NCBI RefSeq assembly: GCF_042654065.1
Contig: NZ_JBHSFP010000005.1
Span: 124,001 to 188,000 of the forward strand
Origin: Sphaerisporangium dianthi
GTDB taxonomy: Bacteria; Actinomycetota; Actinomycetes; Streptosporangiales; Streptosporangiaceae
DNA: 64,000 nucleotides
Direction: 5' to 3'
Part shown: piece after piece, positions 17,042-26,390 of the stretch
Layout of the letters: each line of letters begins with the position of its first letter
How positions within the stretch are numbered: the first letter of the stretch is position 1
Position numbers and translations under genes: made by a program
The notes under the pieces: model-generated
What the model was told of the DNA's origin: nothing
Seen by the model: the letters and a program-made list of their open reading frames with translations, nothing else
The model's database searches: none

Positions 17042-18571
17042 TCAGCCGCTGCGCGCCGGAACGTCCTGCTTCGCCGAGGCCGGGCGGTCGGACAGCGGGA
17101 CGTCCTTGATCAGGAAGGCCAGGACCAGGCCCACCAGGACGAACGGCACGACGTACAGGAAGATCGGCGGCAGCGCCTGCGCGTAGGCCCTGGCGATGGC
17201 CTCGCGAACGGGAGCCGGCAGGCCGTGCACCATCTGCGGGGTTATCGCGCTGACGCCGCTCACCGGCAGCCGGGCGCCGCTCGCGGTCAGCGCGTCCGAC
17301 AGCCGGTGGATGAACACCGAGCCCACCAGCGACGTGCCGAGCGAGGCGCCGGTCTGGCGGAAATAGTTCACCGCCGAGGTGGCCGCGCCCACGTCGCGGT
17401 AGCCGACGGAGTTCTGCACGATCAGCACCAGCGTCTGCAACACCATGCCGAGCCCGAACCCGGTCACGAACATGTACACCCCGTTGAGCACCATCGAGGA
17501 GTCGGCCGTCATCCGCGACAGCAGCGCCAGCCCGAGGGCCAGGATCGCCATGCCCCCGATCGGGAACAGGCGGTAGCGCCCGGTCGCCGAGATGATCCGG
17601 CCCGAGCCGATCGAGGTGATCGTCATGCCCGCGACCATGGGCAGCATCAGCAGCCCCGACCGCGTCGCGCTCGCCCCGTTCACCATCTGCAGGAAGGTGG
17701 GCAGGTAGGCGATGGCGGCGAACATGCCCACGCCGACGAACACCGCGATCGCCGCGGGCAGGGCGAACAGGCTGTTCTTGAACAGGCGCAGCGGGATGAT
17801 CGGCTCGGCCGCCACCCGCTCGGCGAAGACGAACCCGACCGCGAGCAGCACGGCCCCGGCCGCCAGAGCGATGATCACGGGGGAGCTCCACGCGTACTGC
17901 GTGCCGCCCCAGCTCGTCACCAGCACGACGCAGGTGGAGGCGCCCGCCAGCAGCGCCGTGCCGAGAACGTCCAGCTTCGGGCGGGACCGCGGCCTCGGCA
18001 GCTTGAGCACGACGGCGGTGACCGCCAGCGCCACCAGCCCGAGCGGCAGGTTGACGTAGAAGCACCAGCGCCAGCTCGCGTGGTCGGTGAAGAAGCCGCC
18101 GATGAGCGGGCCGATGACCGACGACAGCCCCCACACCGCGCCGATGACGCCCACGTAGCGGCCGCGTTCGCGCGGGGAGACGAGGTCGGCCACGATGGCC
18201 TGTACGCCGATCATGAGTCCGCCGCCGCCGAGCCCCTGCAGGGCGCGGAAGCCGATCAGCTGGGGCATGTTCTGCGCCACGCCGCACAGCACCGACCCGA
18301 CCAGGAAGATCACGATGGCGGCCTGGAAGACGATCTTCCGGCCGATCAGGTCGCCCAGCTTGCCGTAGATGGGCAGGCCGATGGTCGAGGCCAGGATGTA
18401 GGCCGTGACGATCCAGCCGATGTGCTCGAGACCCTTCAGGTCGCCGACGATCGTCGGCAGGGCGGTCGACACGATCGTCTGGTCGAGAGCCGCCAGCAGC
18501 AGAGCCACCATCAGGCCCGCGAAGACCAGGCGGACCTGCCGGCGGCTCAGCGGCGCTGCCTCGGCGCTCAT
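17042..18571 (-). CDS. DHA2-family (EmrB/QacA-like) multidrug MFS transporter
   Basis: A 509-residue protein with 14 predicted membrane helices. Family motifs are clear: LDQTIVSTALPTIVGDL in helix 1, GKLGDLIGRKIVFQ in the first loop, FRALQGLGGGGLM and the helix-5 antiporter motif WGLSSVIGPLIGG. It probably exports drugs or other hydrophobic compounds using the proton gradient. AGAGGGG precedes the ATG. An inverted repeat (18593-18609) just upstream could be a TetR-type operator, but no regulator is adjacent. Confidence 0.9.
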   Translation of the reverse strand: MSAEAAPLSRRQVRLVFAGLMVALLLAALDQTIVSTALPTIVGDLKGLEHIGWIVTAYILASTIGLPIYGKLGDLIGRKIVFQAAIVIFLVGSVLCGVAQNMPQLIGFRALQGLGGGGLMIGVQAIVADLVSPRERGRYVGVIGAVWGLSSVIGPLIGGFFTDHASWRWCFYVNLPLGLVALAVTAVVLKLPRPRSRPKLDVLGTALLAGASTCVVLVTSWGGTQYAWSSPVIIALAAGAVLLAVGFVFAERVAAEPIIPLRLFKNSLFALPAAIAVFVGVGMFAAIAYLPTFLQMVNGASATRSGLLMLPMVAGMTITSIGSGRIISATGRYRLFPIGGMAILALGLALLSRMTADSSMVLNGVYMFVTGFGLGMVLQTLVLIVQNSVGYRDVGAATSAVNYFRQTGASLGTSLVGSVFIHRLSDALTASGARLPVSGVSAITPQMVHGLPAPVREAIARAYAQALPPIFLYVVPFVLVGLVLAFLIKDVPLSDRPASAKQDVPARSG

Positions 18572-18592
18572 CCAGGCCCCTCTCCCGTGAGG

Positions 18593-18609
18593 CTGGAAGG
18601 TCTTTCCAG
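18593..18609. promoter_or_regulatory. Palindrome upstream of the DHA2 transporter
   Basis: CTGGAA and TTCCAG flank five bases (GGTCT), 22 bp upstream of the transporter start. The size and position suit a repressor operator. Confidence 0.4.
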
Positions 18610-18680
18610 ACTACGCATGGTGAAACCTTCGTACCCGCCACACCGCCGGACGCCGTCCACGGCCGAATTCCCGCCCCGCC

Positions 18681-18760
18681 CGCGGACGTCCGCCCCCGCC
18701 CGCGGACGTCCGCCCCCGTCCACGGACCTCCGCACCCGCCCGCGGACCTCCGCCCTCGTC
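18681..18760. repeat. Four tandem copies of a 20-bp unit
   Basis: The unit CGCGGACGTCCGCCCCCGCC repeats exactly every 20 bp with few changes (18681, 18701, 18721, 18741), with a decayed fifth copy running into the stop of the EamA gene. It lies between the EamA gene and the next transporter, possibly a transcription-ending structure, since each unit contains a GGACGTCC palindrome. Confidence 0.7.
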
Positions 18761-18762
18761 CG

Positions 18763-19722
18763 CTACCCGGACGTGCTCCGCCCGCGGACGTCGCGTGACT
18801 CGCCGGCGGCCAGGAGCGCCACCGAGGCGAGCAGGACGGCCGCGCCCACCGCCGAGGCCGCCGGCAGGCGCTCGCCGAGCAGCAGCACGCCGATGACCGT
18901 GGCGCCGGCGGGCTCCAGCAGCGCCACCACCGAGGCGGTCGTCGCCCGCACCGAGGCCAGCCCCGCGAAGAACAGGCTGTACGCCAGCGCGGTCGGCATC
19001 GCGCCGAGGTAGCCGAGCAGCGCCACCGACGCCGCCTCACCCCCGCTCGGCACCAGCCCCTCCGCCGCGGCCACCGGCAGCAGCAGTGCCCCGCCCACCG
19101 CGAACCCCCACATGGCCCTCCCGTACGCCTCACCGGCAGAAGCGGCCCCGTCCGCCGGCGCGGCGATGGCGGTTCCCCGTGGCGCGGCGGGCGCCTGGGA
19201 CCGGCCCGCGTGCCGCGACTGCAGAGTGACACCGGCGTAGGCCACCGCCGACACCAGCGCCAAGGCCACGCCGAGCGCCGACGCGCCGGACGGGCCGCCC
19301 ACCAGCAGGGCAAGGCCCGCCAAGGCCAGCCCCATGCTGACCGCGCCCCTCCGTCCGAGCCGCTCCGCGAGCAGCACCCGCGCCCCGAGGGCCACCAGCG
19401 CCGGACTGGCGCCCAGCGTGATCACGGTCGCCACGGCCACGCCGCTCGTCGCGACCGCTCCGAAGTAGGCCGCCTGCGACACCGCGAGCCCGGCCCCGGC
19501 CAGGAGCAGCACCGGCCATGCGGGCCGGTGCCCGCCGAGCCCCGGCAGGCGGGCGGCGGCGAACAGCAGGAGGGCGCCGAAGACGAAGCGCCAGAACGAG
19601 ACCGCCAGCGGGCCGAGCCCGCTGACCTGGTAGAGCAGGGCCGCCGCGGGGCCGCCCGTGCCCCAGATGGCCGCGGCTGCGGTGACGTACAGCATGCCTC
19701 GCCGTACGGAGACGTGCGTCAT
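18763..19722 (-). CDS. EamA/DMT-family exporter
   Basis: A 319-residue membrane protein with about ten helices in two EamA repeats. The start GMLYVTAAAAIWGTGGPAAALL and the repeat-2 region SLFFAGLASVRATTASVVALLEPAGATVIGVLLLGE are typical of drug/metabolite transporters of the RhaT/EamA type. A hydrophilic insert (RSQAPAAPRGTAIAAPADGAAS) separates the halves. ATG 19722 with GGAGAGAG upstream is preferred to a longer N-terminus. Substrate unknown. Confidence 0.85.
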   Translation of the reverse strand: MTHVSVRRGMLYVTAAAAIWGTGGPAAALLYQVSGLGPLAVSFWRFVFGALLLFAAARLPGLGGHRPAWPVLLLAGAGLAVSQAAYFGAVATSGVAVATVITLGASPALVALGARVLLAERLGRRGAVSMGLALAGLALLVGGPSGASALGVALALVSAVAYAGVTLQSRHAGRSQAPAAPRGTAIAAPADGAASAGEAYGRAMWGFAVGGALLLPVAAAEGLVPSGGEAASVALLGYLGAMPTALAYSLFFAGLASVRATTASVVALLEPAGATVIGVLLLGERLPAASAVGAAVLLASVALLAAGESRDVRGRSTSG

Positions 19723-19976
19723 GAACTCTCTCCAGAGGAGTGGAAGCGGAAAAGGGCCCAGAACGCGGGCAGCCGCCACTCACCGAGCCACTGAGACCCG
19801 GACAGATGGAGAGAAACCGCCCGCTATCGGGCGGTCGGCGGAGAGACGATCAAAACTCGACGCATGACGCCAGAGTAGCGTCCTGGCCGGTCCCGGCGAA
19901 TGTCCCTGTGCCCCTTCCACGGCCCGGCGATTTGGGGGATGTTTGGTCAGGGCATCTCGTCCAGGGGAGGCGGGCA

Positions 19977-20915
19977 TTGACGAAGGTCGTGCGCACGGCC
20001 GATGGCACAGGTCTCACAGTCCAGGAGAAGGGAGAATCCGGCAGGTTCGTGGAAACGGCTGACGGCAGACGACTCGCGATCCAAGAGAAGGGGCAGCCCG
20101 ACGGCGATCCGGTCTTCTTGCTGCACGGCACTCCGGGGAGCAGGGTAGGTCCATGTCCGAGGGGGTCGGTCCTCTACCGGCTGGGCGTGCGGCTCATCAC
20201 CTTCGACCGCCCCGGGTACGGCCTCTCCGACCACATGGTCGGCCGCTCGGTGGCCAGCGCGGCCGAAGACGTCTCGGCGATCGCCGACGCGCTCGGCATC
20301 GACCGGTTCTCGGTGGTCGGCCGGTCGGGAGGTGGCCCGCACGCTCTGGCTTGCGCCGCGCTGCTGCCCGATCGTGTCCTGCGGGTCGCAGTGCTGGTCG
20401 GCATCGCTCCGCGTGCCGCCGAAGGTCTCGACTGGTTCGGCGGCATGACCGAGTCCAACATCACCGAGTACCGCTTCGCTCTCGCCGGGCGTAGCCGCTT
20501 CGCCGACTGGCTCGCTCCCACCGTGCGGCGTATTCGCACCGATCCGGCAAGCCTGATCGCCAGTCTGTACCACGAGCTTCCGGAGGCGGACCGGCGAATG
20601 GTCGCCAACCCTGGTGTGCGCGCGATGCTCGTCGCCAACTTCGCCGAGGCGCTGCGCCACTCGCAGGACGGCTGGCTCGACGATTCCATCGCCTTCCTCT
20701 CCCCCTGGGGGTTCGACCCGGCGGCCATACGGGTCCCGACCCTCCTCTGGCATGGCGAGAAGGACAAGATCTCCCCGATCGGCCATTCGCGCTGGCTGGC
20801 CGCTCGCATCCGCACGGCCACCATGCAGGTGGAGCCGGACGCCGCGCACTTCGGCTCCCTGACCGCGCTTCCAGACCTGCTGCCCTGGCTCGTCAACGGT
20901 GAGAAGGCCGCCTGA
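19977..20915 (+). CDS. Alpha/beta-fold hydrolase with a TTG start and an N-terminal internal duplication
   Basis: A 312-residue serine hydrolase. The oxyanion motif HGTPGS, the nucleophile elbow GRSGGG, an acidic residue in LLWHGEKDKI and the late His in DAAHFG give the expected catalytic triad. The TTG at 19977 is chosen because AGGGGAGG lies 7 nt upstream; no ATG or GTG is suitably placed. Oddly, the first 45 residues contain two copies of one segment: TADGTGLTVQEKGE and TADGRRLAIQEKGQ, a tandem duplication of the usual first beta-strands. Substrate unknown. It converges with fxsT 30 bp away. Confidence 0.8.
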   Translation: MTKVVRTADGTGLTVQEKGESGRFVETADGRRLAIQEKGQPDGDPVFLLHGTPGSRVGPCPRGSVLYRLGVRLITFDRPGYGLSDHMVGRSVASAAEDVSAIADALGIDRFSVVGRSGGGPHALACAALLPDRVLRVAVLVGIAPRAAEGLDWFGGMTESNITEYRFALAGRSRFADWLAPTVRRIRTDPASLIASLYHELPEADRRMVANPGVRAMLVANFAEALRHSQDGWLDDSIAFLSPWGFDPAAIRVPTLLWHGEKDKISPIGHSRWLAARIRTATMQVEPDAAHFGSLTALPDLLPWLVNGEKAA

Positions 20916-20945
20916 AGGGCACCGCCATGGCCGTGGCGTCAGCGG

Positions 20946-23900
20946 TCACCACGGCTGCGGTTCCAGGTCACGGGAGATCCTGCGCCAGGCGGCCAGGTCG
21001 GCGATGTGCGGGTGATCGTCGCCGAGCGCCTTGCGCATCGCGTGCAGCACCCGTTCGCGGCACTGGCGCGCTTCCGCCGTCCGCCCCACGGTGTTGAGCG
21101 TCATGGCCAAGTTGGCCTCGCAGACGAGCGTGTCCGGATGCTCGCTGCCGAGAATCTCGCGCAGGCGGGCGAGCGTGCGGCGGTCCACCACCTCGGCAGC
21201 TGGTTCAGACAGCTCCGCCAGGCAGCTCGCCACGTTGATCGCCGCCAGCAGTGTCATGGGATGGTCCTCGCCGACCTGCTCCGCGAGACCCGCGAGGGAC
21301 GCTTCCGCGAGCCGCTTCGCTTCCGGCAGGCGGCCCAGTGCCCGCTGGTAGGAGGCGATGTTGTTGGCGCAGGCCAACGTGTACGGGTGGTCGGCCCCCA
21401 GGGTGCCGGTGAAGTGCCGCATGACATCGGAGGCACGTTCGTGGGCGGCGGCGATCTCACCCATCGTGGCGAGGCAGGAGGCGAGTTCCAGGCGGCACAG
21501 GAGCGTCCCGGGATGCGCGTCGCCGTAGTGCTGGACGTAGCTGCTGTGGGTCTGTTCGATCAGCTGACGGGCCTCTGCCTCGGCGCCGTTCCGGCGCAGC
21601 GAGGTCGCGAGGCTGGTGGCGGTGCGCAGGGTCTCGATGTGGCCGTCGCCGAGCACCCGGCTGTAATGCGCCAGGTCCACCCGGGTCGTCTCCACCGACT
21701 CGGTGAAATGTCCGAGCTCCCGCTGGTCGCGTCCCAGGTTCGCGACGGTGTCGAGAGTGTGGGGGTGCAGTTCACCGATCACCTTGTGCCGGCTGTCCAC
21801 GATCTCCTGGTCGAGTTCCCTCGCCCGGGCGAAGCCGCCGGTGAGCCGCAGGCTGACTCCGAGGTTGTTGGCGGCCATCAACGTGCGGTTGTGGTCCTCG
21901 CCGAACAGGTCCTTGACCCGCTCATAGGTCTGGCCGTCCAAATCAAGGGCTTCCTGGAATTTTCCGAGCGCCCGCAGGTCGGCGGCCAGACTGCCGGCGG
22001 TCAACAGCGTGTAGGGATGCGACTCGCCCAGTTCTCGCGTCTGGTGGGTCAGCACCTCGGTGTCCACCAGGTGAGCCTCGGCGTACCTGCCCATGGACCG
22101 GAGGGTATTGGCGAGGTGGAACCGCAGGTGGACGGTCTGGCGGTCGCCTGTGCCGAGCTTGATGTTCCACACCTCCTCGAGCCTGTTGCCCAGGTCCAGG
22201 CTCGCCTGGAACTCCCCGCGCCTCCACAGATAGCGCACCCGGTCGATGAGCAGGCGGCGGGTCTCCTCCTCGTCGCACTCGGCCGCCTTGGAAGGAACGA
22301 GGTGCGGCCAGATCTCGTCGTAGCGGGGCCAGTTCTTGGGGTCGTCGACCTCGCCCACCCGAGGACGGGCGGCGACCAGGACGCGGTGCACGTCGTGGAC
22401 GGTCGTCTCCCGTTCGTCGTCGTTCATCCGGTCGCGCACGACGGCCTGGATGAGCCGGTGCACCTGGATGGAGTTGTCGGCCAGGTCCACGCGGGCCAGG
22501 GCGTACCGGCCCAGCTGGCGGATCGCCGGGCCCAACATGACCTTCTCCCGCATCGCGTCGTCGTAGGGGACGAGGCACTCCACCATCGCGTCGCTGTGGA
22601 GCATGTACAGCGAGACCGGTTCGGGACCGAAGAAGGCGAGCAGTTCCAGCAGGCGCACCGATGCCGGCGACTGCTGGCGGAGCCGTTCGAAGGAGACATT
22701 CCAGGTCGCGGCGACGGGGGTGGGATAGTCGGCGGGCTGCTCACCGATTTTCAGCATCTCGGTGAGCTGGCCGAGGTACTGCTCGGGCGGCATACCGGTC
22801 TGTTCCAGCCACGCTCCGGCCTGCTCGATGGCCAGGGGCAGGTCGCCGAGCGCGTTGGCCACCCTGGCGGCGTCCTCCACATCAAGGCCCGGCGCGCGCC
22901 GGCGCAGATGCTCGATGCTCTCCTCGCGGGTGAAGACGTCCACCTCAAGGGGATCGGCCACCCGTGACCAGGCGGGATTCCGCGAGGTGATCAGGATGTG
23001 CCCCGACCCGCTGGGCATGTAGGGTTCCAGTTCCTTGGGATCGTCCGCGTTGTCGAAGACCAGCAGCCAGCGGGAGTACGGTCGCCCCATGCGCAGCGCT
23101 TCCCGGGCGGCCTTGGCCGCCTCGGCGACGCTGTCACCGACCCGGACGCCGAGTTTCTCCGCCAGCTCCGCCATCTCGGGGTTGATGAGCTCCAGATGTT
23201 CTGCGGCGACCCACCACACCACGTCGTAGTCGGCCATGAACCGGTGAGCGTACTCCAGGGCGACCTGCGTCTTGCCCACGCCGCCGAGCCCGAAGAGCGC
23301 CTGCGGGAGGACCACGGTCTTGCTGTTGCCGACGATCTGGTCGCGGAGCTGCTCCAGGACGGTGTTGCGGCCGGTGAAGACGGCGTTGCGGTTCGCGACG
23401 TTCCAGACGGGCGGCCGGATGCCCGGAAAGCGAGGACCTGCGGGCGCGGCGCCCTCCATGCTCTTGGTGCTCTGCGGTGGCCGGCCCAGCACCCGCAGCA
23501 GCGCCTCGACGGCCTGCGACTCGTTCAAACGGGTGAGATCGACGGTCGGGCGGTCGCCGAGCGGCGCGCCCATGCGCACGTCGGCGACCCGCACCGACAC
23601 GATTTTGGAGCGCGGGCCCTTGGGTTCAGCGGCCGTCGTCGGCTTCCACAACGTGTGCGGCTGCGTGGACCGCATGTACGCGGCGGAGACCACGGCGACG
23701 ACGTGCCGGGAGGTCGAGGCTTTCCGCTGGGCTGATTCCGAGGTGTTCGCGGCGTCGTCCTGGTCGTGCCGCACCACCTCGAGGCCCGACTGCTCCAGGA
23801 CGGAGGCGATCCAGTCGGCCCACATGCGGTCTTCGGGCACGTAGCTCAGCAGGACCTCGGCCGGGGCGGTGGCCGGTCTGCGGACGAAGGTCTCCCGGAC

Positions 23901-24860
23901 GGTCAACCGGAGATCCTCGCGCAGCGCGGGAAGGGAGGCGATCTCACCCCGCGTGATCATGCTCGTCAGACGCTCGAAGGCCGACAGCAGGGACGTAGGG
24001 GATCCTGGCGAGTCACCGAAGGCGGCCAGCGTCTCCTCGTAGGCATAGAAGGGCTTGTAAGGGATCTCGACCGCGCCCCAGTAGTGGCGCAGGTCGTCGA
24101 GGGTCATGCCTTGCGGGAACCCCTCGAACCGACGCTTGGCGAGGTCGCGGCCCGCGTCCAGTTTCTCCTTCTCGCCGTCGTCGATGCGCATGGGTACCGG
24201 CAGGACGCGGATGTCGCGGTTGCGGTAACGGGTCTTGATGGTCTGCGCGACCGAGGAGGCGCCCTCGATGCTCTGGTCGCTCAGGGTGAAGCAGACCACG
24301 ACCGTGTCCGGCAGGTGGACGGTGCAGATGTCGGCGATGTCGCTGAGGCCGGTGCGGCTGTCAATGAGAATGTAGTCGTAGCGGGCCTTCATGTCGGCGC
24401 GAAGCGCGTCGAAGAACTGGCCGCCGCCCAGCCGGGTGTAGAAGTTGTCCCAGTCGAAGCTCGAGATCAGGGACGCGTAGTCGAGGTTCTGGCGGCCCGC
24501 CGAGACGAAGTCGAGCGTTCCCTCGCCAGGGAAATCGTCCCAGTCGAGGGACACCGCGTGGCGTTGCACCCGGGCGTAGTCCACATGCCAGTCCGCCGGT
24601 CTCGTGCCGGCCTGCAGCGTCGCCAGCGAGTACTCGTTGATCATGTCGATGATGCCGGGGGTGGCGCCGACCCTGTCCGCGTCGAGGAAGGGGTGGAAGA
24701 ACTTGTGCAGACCGGGCGATTCGAGGTCCCAGTCAAGGATGAGCACTCTCTTGCCGTTGCTCGCCAGGATCCACGCCGTGTTCGCGACGGCCATCGTGCG
24801 GCCGGTTCCCCCCTTGTAGGAGTAGAACGTGATGACGTGGCCCTCGGGGGCGTCACTCAT
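20946..24860 (-). CDS. fxsT: FxsT: MinD-like, TIR-like, NB-ARC and TPR protein of the FxSxx-COOH system
   Basis: A 1304-residue multidomain ATPase. Residues 1-300 form a MinD/ParA-like domain with the deviant Walker A KGGTGRT (16-22) and ILIDSRTGLSD (164-174). Residues 330-460 look TIR-like (EVLLSYVPEDRMWADWI). NB-ARC follows: P-loop GLGGVGKT (524-531), LLVFDNADD (599-607), ILITSRNPAW (622-631), GDLPLAIEQAG (672-682), VHRLIQ (800-805). Residues 870-1280 are about nine TPRs of the kinesin-light-chain type with ALGxxHPxT spacing. This architecture matches the TPR protein that accompanies fxsABC in actinobacteria. Its ATG overlaps the fxsC TGA (ATGA), so the two are translationally coupled. The family has no proven biochemical role; sensing or control of the modified peptide is inference. 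Confidence 0.9.
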   Translation of the reverse strand: MSDAPEGHVITFYSYKGGTGRTMAVANTAWILASNGKRVLILDWDLESPGLHKFFHPFLDADRVGATPGIIDMINEYSLATLQAGTRPADWHVDYARVQRHAVSLDWDDFPGEGTLDFVSAGRQNLDYASLISSFDWDNFYTRLGGGQFFDALRADMKARYDYILIDSRTGLSDIADICTVHLPDTVVVCFTLSDQSIEGASSVAQTIKTRYRNRDIRVLPVPMRIDDGEKEKLDAGRDLAKRRFEGFPQGMTLDDLRHYWGAVEIPYKPFYAYEETLAAFGDSPGSPTSLLSAFERLTSMITRGEIASLPALREDLRLTVRETFVRRPATAPAEVLLSYVPEDRMWADWIASVLEQSGLEVVRHDQDDAANTSESAQRKASTSRHVVAVVSAAYMRSTQPHTLWKPTTAAEPKGPRSKIVSVRVADVRMGAPLGDRPTVDLTRLNESQAVEALLRVLGRPPQSTKSMEGAAPAGPRFPGIRPPVWNVANRNAVFTGRNTVLEQLRDQIVGNSKTVVLPQALFGLGGVGKTQVALEYAHRFMADYDVVWWVAAEHLELINPEMAELAEKLGVRVGDSVAEAAKAAREALRMGRPYSRWLLVFDNADDPKELEPYMPSGSGHILITSRNPAWSRVADPLEVDVFTREESIEHLRRRAPGLDVEDAARVANALGDLPLAIEQAGAWLEQTGMPPEQYLGQLTEMLKIGEQPADYPTPVAATWNVSFERLRQQSPASVRLLELLAFFGPEPVSLYMLHSDAMVECLVPYDDAMREKVMLGPAIRQLGRYALARVDLADNSIQVHRLIQAVVRDRMNDDERETTVHDVHRVLVAARPRVGEVDDPKNWPRYDEIWPHLVPSKAAECDEEETRRLLIDRVRYLWRRGEFQASLDLGNRLEEVWNIKLGTGDRQTVHLRFHLANTLRSMGRYAEAHLVDTEVLTHQTRELGESHPYTLLTAGSLAADLRALGKFQEALDLDGQTYERVKDLFGEDHNRTLMAANNLGVSLRLTGGFARARELDQEIVDSRHKVIGELHPHTLDTVANLGRDQRELGHFTESVETTRVDLAHYSRVLGDGHIETLRTATSLATSLRRNGAEAEARQLIEQTHSSYVQHYGDAHPGTLLCRLELASCLATMGEIAAAHERASDVMRHFTGTLGADHPYTLACANNIASYQRALGRLPEAKRLAEASLAGLAEQVGEDHPMTLLAAINVASCLAELSEPAAEVVDRRTLARLREILGSEHPDTLVCEANLAMTLNTVGRTAEARQCRERVLHAMRKALGDDHPHIADLAAWRRISRDLEPQPW

Positions 24861-26140
24861 GGCTGAGCCTCCGCGTCGTTTCCGTTGTACGGGGACTGGG
24901 GACCTTGCAGCCTCGGGCGCTCCATGGACGCGCGCCCTTCGGGTGGATACGTCGGTGCGCGTTGGAGAAAGTGGTTCATCGCCGTCCGCACCATCTCCGG
25001 GACCGCTTTGCAGAACTGGTCGAAAGTGGAGATGTCATTCGCGACCGACCGCTTGACCGGGTGTCCCTCGGTGAGCTTGCGCTCCAGGATCGCTCCAAGG
25101 TGCCCCTGCAGTCGGTGTTCCGCTTCCGTGGTCTGCGCGTCGCCCTTGTTGATCGGCACCATCACGGTGATCCATGGCTTGTCGGCCTGGTCGAGGCGGC
25201 GAAGCGGCTCCTGGTACTTCTCCGAGACGGCGGCCCAGTTGTCCACCAGCACGAGCCCCGCGCTGGTCGGCGGGTCGTCACCGAAGAGATGGTCATAGTG
25301 GTCGTCGATGGAGCCCACATCGGCACGGAAGCCGAGATTGCGTATCACTTCGACGGCGTGTTCGGCGAGCGGCCTGCCGATCTCCGGGCGGTAGGGGTTC
25401 CACTCCTGAGGGGTGTGTCCGTAGTGGTACGGCTCGCGACCTTCCGGCAGGTTGTGGATGTCGGGCGCGATCACGGTGATCCTTATACGGTGACTGCCGG
25501 CCCAGGGGGGCTCGGAGGCGCCGAACGCACTGCGGAGCGAGTCGTAGTCGGGCGGCACGGTCGGCGCGAGCCGGGTCGACTCCCCGACTTCGACGATGCG
25601 GCGCGCAAGGTTGTAGACGGCCATGTCGTAGGCGCTGCGGTACTGCCTGAGTTTCATGATGCCGTAGAAGCCGTGCTCGATATACCTCGGCCCCAGGCCG
25701 GCATGGTTGAACTGAATGGACCGGGCCACCTCGGGGAGCTCTTCGGGTGGTACGGGAACCCAAATGGCCGGGATGATTGTCTCGGCCTTCTCCCATCCGC
25801 GCGCACGATGGTACAGAATCCGCTCGGAAAAAGCGGTCCACTCCTTGCCGCACTGCTCGCTTTCGAAGTAGCGCTTGGAGTAGAGGGGGACGAAGACTCT
25901 GCAGGTGGCCAGGCCTTTGGCGAGCCGGTCAGGCCAGTAGCTACCCGAGTGCAGCTCACGATCCATGAATCCGGGCTTCGAGCCGTGGTCGAGGCCACTC
26001 AGAACCATCACATGGCGGCACAGGTCGGTGAAGAGCTTCTCCACCCATTGATCGGGATCATAGCGATCATTGGCATCGTGCCGTGGAGTATGCGCATAGC
26101 TTAGAAAGAAGTAGGGGCCAGCTTGTGTAGCATCTGACAC
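24857..26140 (-). CDS. fxsC: FxsC: TIR-like protein of the FxSxx-COOH system
   Basis: A 427-residue protein whose first 180 residues have a TIR-like start, PYFFLSYAHTP, and the segment GLATCRVFVPLYSKRYFESEQCGKEW, the hallmark of FxsC. The second half contains an alpha/beta region (RIRITVIAPD, then VGSIDDHYDHLFGDDPP, GLVLVDNWA) typical of the FxsC C-terminal domain. The GTG at 26140 is chosen because GGAGGT lies about 10 nt upstream and the protein then begins just before the TIR fold. It overlaps fxsT by 4 bp and has its own promoter at 26181-26210. TIR folds can cleave NAD or act as scaffolds; a catalytic Glu cannot be assigned with confidence. Confidence 0.85.
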   Translation of the reverse strand: MSDATQAGPYFFLSYAHTPRHDANDRYDPDQWVEKLFTDLCRHVMVLSGLDHGSKPGFMDRELHSGSYWPDRLAKGLATCRVFVPLYSKRYFESEQCGKEWTAFSERILYHRARGWEKAETIIPAIWVPVPPEELPEVARSIQFNHAGLGPRYIEHGFYGIMKLRQYRSAYDMAVYNLARRIVEVGESTRLAPTVPPDYDSLRSAFGASEPPWAGSHRIRITVIAPDIHNLPEGREPYHYGHTPQEWNPYRPEIGRPLAEHAVEVIRNLGFRADVGSIDDHYDHLFGDDPPTSAGLVLVDNWAAVSEKYQEPLRRLDQADKPWITVMVPINKGDAQTTEAEHRLQGHLGAILERKLTEGHPVKRSVANDISTFDQFCKAVPEMVRTAMNHFLQRAPTYPPEGRASMERPRLQGPQSPYNGNDAEAQP

Positions 26141-26180
26141 TTGCAGACGCACCTCCAGCCCATGCCCCGCAGGAATCCCG

Positions 26181-26210
26181 ACTATAGAATGGCAGGCTAG
26201 GCGGTAACAA
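26181..26210 (-). promoter_or_regulatory. Probable fxsC-fxsT promoter
   Basis: On the minus strand TTGTTA (26205-26210), 18 nt, then TATAGT (26181-26186) form a good primary-type promoter. The expected start site is near 26174, leaving a short leader with GGAGGT before the GTG. The remaining bases up to fxsB show no gene. Confidence 0.6.
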
Positions 26211-26390
26211 TGACAGCGGGCAATCGAACCGAAGAAAATCGCCACGCCGTGCTTATGTGTCGCACCGGAAACGGGATATCGGCCTGCCGTCAATGGCTCT
26301 CTCGAGGCCGCGGGGGCGTCTTCGTGGTATGCCCGGTCGGGCGTAGAACCGGCACTCGGGCGCCGAGGAGCGGACCGGCGTCCAGGGTGT

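Noticed and set aside
13399..17109. Very long open frame of 1236 codons antisense to gcdH and secA2
   Set aside because: It is the complement of two well-supported genes, has Arg/Gly/His-rich text without domains and no ribosome site. Open antisense frames of this size are common at this GC content.
16968..19313. 781-codon open frame on the minus strand over the DHA2 transporter and EamA gene
   Set aside because: Same strand but another frame than the transporter; Arg/Pro/Gly-rich with no motifs.
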